From assembly GCA_022575985.1 (NCBI GenBank), contig JAKSXM010000282.1, forward strand, positions 1-64,000: a stretch of DNA of 64,000 bases. The letters are read 5' to 3'. Under the pieces are notes generated by a model. That model ran no database searches. It saw only the letters and a program-made list of their open reading frames with translations, and was not told the origin of the DNA. Shown one piece after another: positions 59,141 through 64,000 of this stretch; positions within the stretch are counted from its first letter, which is position 1; the number at the start of each line of letters is the position of its first letter. Origin of the DNA: Anagrus nilaparvatae. Taxonomy: Eukaryota; Arthropoda; Insecta; Hymenoptera; Mymaridae. Made by a program: the position numbers and the translations under genes.

Positions 59141-59239
59141 ACAAACCAAATCTGGTTGTAGATATGTATCTAAACCAATGTATAAGAAATTAGTATTATA
59201 AAAATTTAAACTGTATATCAAAAAAAAATATAATTAATG

Positions 59240-60195
59240 AATCAAAGTCTGATGAAAATAACTCCTTTGTATTTCGTTGTCTGTACCAATTTATCACTAC
59301 ATTTTCTTTCCCTTATCCGATATTATATGAAACAAAACTGTATGTTCCTAAGATTTCAATATTTTTGCCTTAATACAATAACCCCTACTATGTGGCATGG
59401 CGAATATAGTTAGTACATATAATTTTTCCAAACCATCTTACAAATATAACCCCACACATCAACCAATCTCAGTCTATAGAAAACTACCCTTCCAATTACT
59501 ATAACATATGTGAATAATTCATCAAAGGATTCTATGTATTTAAATCTCAGTCTATAGAAAACCACCCTTTTAATCTCAGTCTATAGAAAACCACCCTTCC
59601 ATTTACTATAGCATACTTGAGAAACTCATTGAAAGTCAGTCTATAGGAAACCAATCTATAGAAAACCACCCTTCCAGTAAAGAATTCATTAAAAAGAATA
59701 GACTTACTGAATTCTATTGTAAAGACCATATCACCTATAAACTAAAGAGAGCACAATAAACCTATTATAATTTTCCCCCAATAGACGTTACTATAGCAAC
59801 CTCGCAAAGCACATATTACTTGCGACCAATCATAGACGCGATAATAGCACACTCCTCCAAGAGACGCGTTAACATGAACCAATCGGAGATTTGACTGCCA
59901 TAATTTTTACGAACCGAACCCACTATCAACCGCCATACAAAAAGCTATATAAGCCAGTTACAGGCCACAAGGAAGACACTTGGGAGTTATCACGACTGAC
60001 ACACGGATCAGGCTAGTGATCGAAAACATCTACTTCGGGTCATTAAAATACATTGTTTCTATATCCGGGCGTAATAAATATTCCTGTTAGATTATAAAGA
60101 GGTCTTTGTTGAACAAAAAGGAAATAAAGGATATCATAATCAACTACTAGTCTAATTTCTGTTTCCTTTCCAAAAACATATCCTTCGGGGTCCAG
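59240..60195 (+). repeat. LTR-like block, family Y, upstream of the open gag ORF
   Basis: It matches 54930-55742 in order: ATAGTTAGTACATATAATTT, CTATAGCAACCTCG, two CCAAT boxes (GACCAATCATAGACGCGATA, GAACCAATCGG), TATA (GCTATATAAGCC at about 59944), GGAAGACACTTGGGAG, AGAGGTCTTTGTTGAACAA, AATAAAGGATATCATAATCA and CCTTTCCAAAAACATATCC. GGGGTCCAGGGGAACC follows. Its upstream part is expanded by a minisatellite. Confidence 0.65.
59470..59690 (+). repeat. Minisatellite, about 28-bp core, five copies
   Basis: The core TCTCAGTCTATAGAAAACCA followed by CCCTTCCA occurs near 59470, 59549, 59574, 59636 and 59655, with spacers of variable length, inside the U3-like region. The homologous LTR upstream of LRR copy 1 has a single related copy near 55150. 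Confidence 0.75.
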
Positions 60196-60902
60196 GGGAA
60201 CCAAGAATTGCCAGAACAGAAGGGTAAAAGCAACTGACATCAATATTGGCAAGACCATACAACTAACATACATAACAAAATTGGTTCCGGTACTAAAAGG
60301 GGCCTGGTGGTGAGGAAGCAGTAGGACTTTGGCAGTAAGAAGGTTTTCTACGAATCAGGGATATCAATTTGCTGTTCCAATGCTGTGGCATTTCATCATC
60401 ATTGTACAAACCTTGTAAGAGATAAGTATAATTTCCTTTATATGCTTGCTCTACATTGTTTTACATACACTACACTATTACATATAACTCTTTACGGGTT
60501 TTGTTTTTATAAATTAACGGAACAAGTCATTTGAATTTAGCTGATGAATAAATCTTACTTTAGAGATTTTTAATGCTTTTCATCTTTAACACTTTACTAT
60601 TGGTGTTGATACTTGTTTTATTTTTATTTGTTTACTTTATGATATTAAAAAATATAAAGCTATAAGATATGAGATGTATAGACAAGATATTTGTCCCAGA
60701 CAAAAAGATTATTCATATTAAGAAAGAAGACATTAAAATATCAAATAATAAAATCATAATATTAATTAAAATTTTTAAAAGAAATAATACATTGCATTAT
60801 GAAATTCAGAAACCTAATGAGATAGATGACACTATGAAACATTAAAATCGTAATTATTTGAATATTAGTATATTTTTAATATAAAAACTACAGATAAATT
60901 AA
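60180..60902 (+). other. Retroelement 5' leader
   Basis: GGGGTCCAGGGGAACC, GGTAAAAGCAACTGAC and TTGGTTCCGGTACTAAAAGG then GGCCTGGTGG recur in the leaders at 52975-53120 and 63840-63970. A primer-binding site should lie near here, but no standard tRNA complement could be assigned. The last 400 bp before the gag ATG are AT-rich. Confidence 0.45.
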
Positions 60903-62591
60903 ATGAAGAAAGATATGAATAACTCTGGAAAGAGAGATTGGAGGGAGGTAGCCCGATCTTATGATGAAGATACGAGTCCAGAAGACATCTTTGCTTCTAA
61001 TAACATATTTGACCCTAATGATCAAAATACGGAACAAGTAATTGTACCGGATGATCTTTTTCCTCAATTTAAAAACGTGACATCCAATTTTTCCCCAAAA
61101 ACGCCTTTTATTAAGAAATCTAAATTACAAACTGTAAAAAATAAGCCTGTTAATGAGAAGGAAAAAATTATTAAAGACATGGAAGATTTTAATAATAAAT
61201 ACGAGCGGGAATTTAAAAAATTAAGACGGACAATTGAGGATTATATGAACGTTGACTTACAAACCCCCGGAAATATAGAACATGAACAGATACCTCATAA
61301 AATTTCGGAGCATGAACAAAGACCTTATATAAACAGAGATTTAGAACTTGAACAAAGACATTATATAAATAGAAATTCGGAGCATGAACAGAGACCTTAT
61401 ATAAACAGGAATATGGAAGTTGATCGTAGTCCATATACAAATATGGGATTGCAAACCCCTAGGAATTTTGAACCTGTACATAGATCTTCTCCAAGGCAAA
61501 ATTATAGAAATAACTTATTATCTTTCAAAGATGCCCTCCATTTAGTCCCAGACTATGAGGGAAAACCGGAAAATTTATTTTCCTTTTGCAGGAGTATAGA
61601 AAACTTAATTACAACGTACGGGATGGAATGTGAGCCCCATGTATTACAAGTGATTCCACGTAAATTGAAGGGTAGAGCAGCCCTAATATTTGAGGGATCG
61701 GTATACAGTTATGGAAGCCTCAAGGAATTTATTAAAGCTTTAAAACTTCAATTTGGGGCATTGCAGGATGGGGAAACTGTGCGTTCAAAATTACGTAACA
61801 TAGCCCAATATAAAGGTGAACCTGTAGAGGATTACGCTCTTAGGGTACAATTACTTGAACAGAAGCTTATTACTAGTTACGAAGCTTCGCCAGAATCAGA
61901 CCATCATGAAAAACTTAGACAAAAGCAAAGAGCTAAACAAGAGGCATTAGATTGCTTCATTTATGGTTTACAGGATCCACCCGAATATAGAATCTCTGCA
62001 AGTAACCCTAAAACTCTTGCAGAAGCTGTTAATTTTGCCATACAATTAGAAGGCAGGAACGAAGCCAATATATATCGGGAAAAATTTAAAAATAAGACAA
62101 AATCTACTATGATAAATAAAAGAAATGATAATTATGACTCGGATTCGGATAATGATTTAAGAGAATACATAGTCAGAGCTGCAACGGCTACAAGAACTAT
62201 ATGTGGTTTTTGTAAATCAACCCTTCACGAATCGAAGAACTGTTCTGGTTTACCAAAAATTATTGATTTAATTCAATCACTTAATATAAATAATAATAAT
62301 AGTATCAGTACAATGAGTACAAATCGTAATATTATGCCAAATATTGATATTCCAGTGGCAAGGATTAACCCTAACAATCATTATAACAGGGATAACTTTA
62401 CGAATAATAGATTTGATTATAACCGAAAAACATCCCACGGGATCCAGGAGTATCCTGAATCGCCATCAACATCAATTAAAGGGGCGAAAGCGCACAACAT
62501 CAAGAAACAACATTTAACCGAAAGGGTTAAATATATAACACTTTACCGAAAAAGACTACCCCATATAGAAAACTACCGGACTATCGATTGA
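60903..62591 (+). CDS. gag: Gag polyprotein of an LTR retrotransposon, 562 codons, chimeric C-terminus
   Basis: Residues 1-120 are hydrophilic. Residues 125-180 hold imperfect EHEQRPYINRN-type repeats (about four). Residues 205-400 are the Ty3/Gypsy-type gag (capsid-like) region with NNLLSFKDALHLVPDYEG, ENLFSFCRSIENLITTYG, KGEPVEDYALRVQLLEQKL and EALDCFIYGLQDP. Residues 434-447 form a CCHC zinc knuckle, C-x2-C-x4-H-x4-C, which would bind the element's RNA. The N-rich tail changes at about residue 510: the DNA from 62430 to 62535 matches the non-coding leader at 52975-53080, so the last 50 or so residues are translated leader sequence. No protease, reverse transcriptase or integrase follows. 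The long open frame shows little decay, unlike the other two gag copies. Confidence 0.85.
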   Translation: MKKDMNNSGKRDWREVARSYDEDTSPEDIFASNNIFDPNDQNTEQVIVPDDLFPQFKNVTSNFSPKTPFIKKSKLQTVKNKPVNEKEKIIKDMEDFNNKYEREFKKLRRTIEDYMNVDLQTPGNIEHEQIPHKISEHEQRPYINRDLELEQRHYINRNSEHEQRPYINRNMEVDRSPYTNMGLQTPRNFEPVHRSSPRQNYRNNLLSFKDALHLVPDYEGKPENLFSFCRSIENLITTYGMECEPHVLQVIPRKLKGRAALIFEGSVYSYGSLKEFIKALKLQFGALQDGETVRSKLRNIAQYKGEPVEDYALRVQLLEQKLITSYEASPESDHHEKLRQKQRAKQEALDCFIYGLQDPPEYRISASNPKTLAEAVNFAIQLEGRNEANIYREKFKNKTKSTMINKRNDNYDSDSDNDLREYIVRAATATRTICGFCKSTLHESKNCSGLPKIIDLIQSLNINNNNSISTMSTNRNIMPNIDIPVARINPNNHYNRDNFTNNRFDYNRKTSHGIQEYPESPSTSIKGAKAHNIKKQHLTERVKYITLYRKRLPHIENYRTID

Positions 62592-62599
62592 TATTTTCC

Positions 62600-63131
62600 C
62601 TCTCTATTATGTAAATAATAGAAAACCGCCTGCTCAGAAATGAAAGATCCGCCTAAGAAAGCTTTTTCTCTACCTAGCATGGTTGTAATCCATTTCATTC
62701 ACGCAAATTCCGCATACTATATATTCTGAGCTTTTCTCTGAAAAGCTCAGTTAGCCGAGAGAAAGCGACACTGCTACTCTTAGTTTCCAGGAGTAATAGA
62801 ATAAGCTTTCTTAAGACATCTAACGCGTTATCTCAATTAAAGCCATCCAGTAGTTTGTATTAAAGTCTTTCTTGATCAAGTATAAAATAAACTTAAAGTC
62901 TAATAATAAAAGCTCGGTGTACAAAATTATTCTAAGAACCCTACTTATCCGTGAAAACGACAAAAAAGGCCCAGTCAGTCTTCAGAATCGCCACATAAGA
63001 AAAGAGTGAAAGCAAATAACATCGCAGAGATCATAAGTCACATTTTCCCATCTGCCAAATTCGTGACAGCGAGATGAATCGATATCTTTTCGAGACAAAA
63101 TTTCAAAAAGGACAATATTAACAATGATAAC
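62600..63131 (+). repeat. LTR-like block and leader, family X, copy 3
   Basis: TCTCTGAAAAGCTCAGTTAG, AGCTTTCTTAAGACATCTAA, AAGTCTTTCTTGATCAAG, AATAAACTTAAAGTC and CATCTGCCAAATTCGTGACA match the blocks at 53700 and 56880. It sits downstream of the gag ORF, as a 3' LTR would, but it is a different family from the block upstream of that ORF. Confidence 0.6.
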
Positions 63132-63201
63132 TAAAAGAAATAATAACTATGATTCAGATTCTGATGAAGATGTGAGAATTATTGGCCTTCCTAATATATA
63201 G
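63132..63201 (+). pseudogene. Short gag remnant
   Basis: ATG at 63132... reads MITKRNNNYDSDSDEDVR and stops at TAG; it matches residues around 398-415 of the gag ORF (MINKRNDNYDSDSDNDLR), that is, just upstream of the zinc knuckle. Confidence 0.6.
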
Positions 63202-64000
63202 TATTTTAACTTTTCAATCATACTTATAAAACGCCAGACACATAACAGCTTACACTAGATACAATAACAATTTACATTCCTAAAAATCAATACGTGGTTA
63301 AAGGACATTGGTCGAATAAGATAACAAATTGATACGAAGCTTTGATAATACAGCCCCCTCAGAAAGAAAATGCTCTAAGCTAATCCAATCAGAATACAAC
63401 CTTCAAAACTAAGGCTAACCAATGAACGTTTTATTTTCGTCGGCCATCATGATAAACATTAACTAATTAGAATTATATGTAGGAGAAGATACAAATTTAT
63501 CTAAACTAAATCCTTATAGGACCGCACTAATACGCGAATATATAAGCAGAGCCCATACGGAGAAAGCTCACTTCTAGGGAGTTTACGAACGACTAACTAT
63601 CGTATCATAGACTACTGAGTAAAACTGCGTACTCACCGTCGCGTTGCTCATACTTCGGGTCAACACTATAGTCGCGCACTTTTGTTGAATTCCACTTTGA
63701 GCGAAACTTGTAAAGACTTTCTTGGTACACATATTTTAACTAAATAAAAGCACTCAGTTAACTTTAAAGCACAAGTGTATAATTATTTTATATAACCTAA
63801 ATTCCGCAAATTTTCCTTCCGCAAATATACCAAATCATGGTCCAGCCGAATCAAGACGCTAAAACAGTGAAAGCCAACCAATATCAATGAAGTCATCATA
63901 CCATTTGTCTACAATTGGTCAACTACCCAAAAACGTAACAAATTGGTTTCCGACACCAGGTCTGGTGGAAGGTTAAATAGGAGTTTCCAGGAACAAGGAG
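63202..64000 (+). repeat. LTR-like block, family Z, and leader, running off the window
   Basis: CCAAT boxes (CTAATCCAATCAGAATA, CTAACCAATGAACG), TATA (CGAATATATAAGCAGAGCC, 63535-63553), a start region, GTAAAGACTTTCTTGG, AATAAAAGCACTCAG and CCTTCCGCAAATATACC, then the leader GGTCCAGCCGAATC and TTGGTTTCCGACACCAGGTC TGGTGG shown in two parts. The order equals the other LTR blocks; its gag would lie beyond 64000. Confidence 0.55.

Larger units (their letters stand above)
56860..59150 (+). repeat. Tandem duplication, unit 2
   Basis: Same order as unit 1 but with a deletion of about 1 kb joining the gag relic (CCACGGAA at about 57866) directly to the tail of the LTR (TAAAGAATATCATAACC). In unit 1 the two breakpoints share GAAT, so end-joining at a short microhomology is likely. 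A second deletion of about 210 bp inside the LRR gene also has TAGAG at both breakpoints. Confidence 0.8.

Noticed and set aside
59547..59729. Minus-strand repeat-containing peptide (GRVVFYRL repeats)
   Set aside because: Translation of the minisatellite in the LTR; no independent support.
60180..60310. Primer-binding site assignment in the leader
   Set aside because: Neither GGTCCAG nor TTGGTTCCGG could be matched confidently to a tRNA 3' end without a search.
61213..61440. Minus ORF of 75 codons
   Set aside because: It is antisense to the repeat region of gag.
1..64000. Polydnavirus proviral segment or integrated large DNA virus
   Set aside because: Considered because of the cystine-knot peptide and repeat density, but no viral gene, segment-junction motif or nudivirus-like gene was recognised.

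Overview
The window is eukaryotic, very AT-rich DNA. Genes are sparse, introns follow GT-AG rules, core promoters are of the arthropod TATA plus TCAGT/TTAGT initiator type, and relics of many transposon classes are packed together. This fits an insect nuclear genome. The extreme AT bias and a single-domain secreted cystine-knot peptide gene would suit a small parasitoid wasp, but that is inference; no marker in the window fixes the species. No rRNA, tRNA or CRISPR array was recognised. Only one gene looks complete and plausibly functional as a host gene: a two-exon inhibitor-cystine-knot (ICK) secreted peptide at 3613-3924, with its own promoter.

Layout. 1-3000: an unrecognised ORF fragment, then a 2.1-kb repeat with short terminal inverted repeats, an internal array of about 165-bp units and a microsatellite. 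3500-10081: the ICK gene, whose stop codon is the exact insertion point of a 6.2-kb inverted-repeat element; that element in turn carries a nested, decayed pogo-type DNA transposon. 10-25 kb: mostly plain AT-rich DNA with several MITEs, a tandem repeat, and one possible signal-peptide first exon with an upstream promoter on the minus strand (23117-23185, initiator near 23909). 24.9-25.9 kb: a GC-rich non-LTR (LINE) reverse transcriptase relic.

28.5-40.4 kb is a nest of inverted-repeat (foldback) elements enclosed by a pair of about 580-bp inverted arms. Inside are: a foldback that has captured a piece of the pyruvate dehydrogenase E2 (DLAT) lipoyl domain; a palindromic element with a decayed THAP zinc finger in each arm; a broken fragment of a Tctex-type dynein light chain; an element whose arms are made of about 176-bp tandem repeats around a transposase-like relic; and a nearly perfect 2.1-kb palindrome. 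40.4-43.7 kb is a minus-strand Helitron with Rep-type N-region and PIF1-like helicase remnants, split by a 990-bp palindromic MITE. 44.5-49 kb holds more Helitron ends and MITEs; 49-51.5 kb is featureless.

51.5-64 kb is a thicket of LTR-retroelement pieces: several LTR-like blocks (CCAAT, TATA, polyadenylation signals), one long open gag ORF with a CCHC zinc knuckle (60903-62591), two broken gag copies, and no pol or env that I could see. Woven in are two copies of a leucine-rich-repeat (LRR) gene, each directly downstream of LTR leader sequence, in a tandem duplication of about 3.2 kb. The first copy is broken by a frameshift and a stop but keeps the LTR promoter. The second is an open 267-codon frame but has lost about 1 kb including that promoter. 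The LTR-LRR arrangement, the two captured host-gene fragments and the stop-codon insertion in the ICK gene are the most interesting observations.
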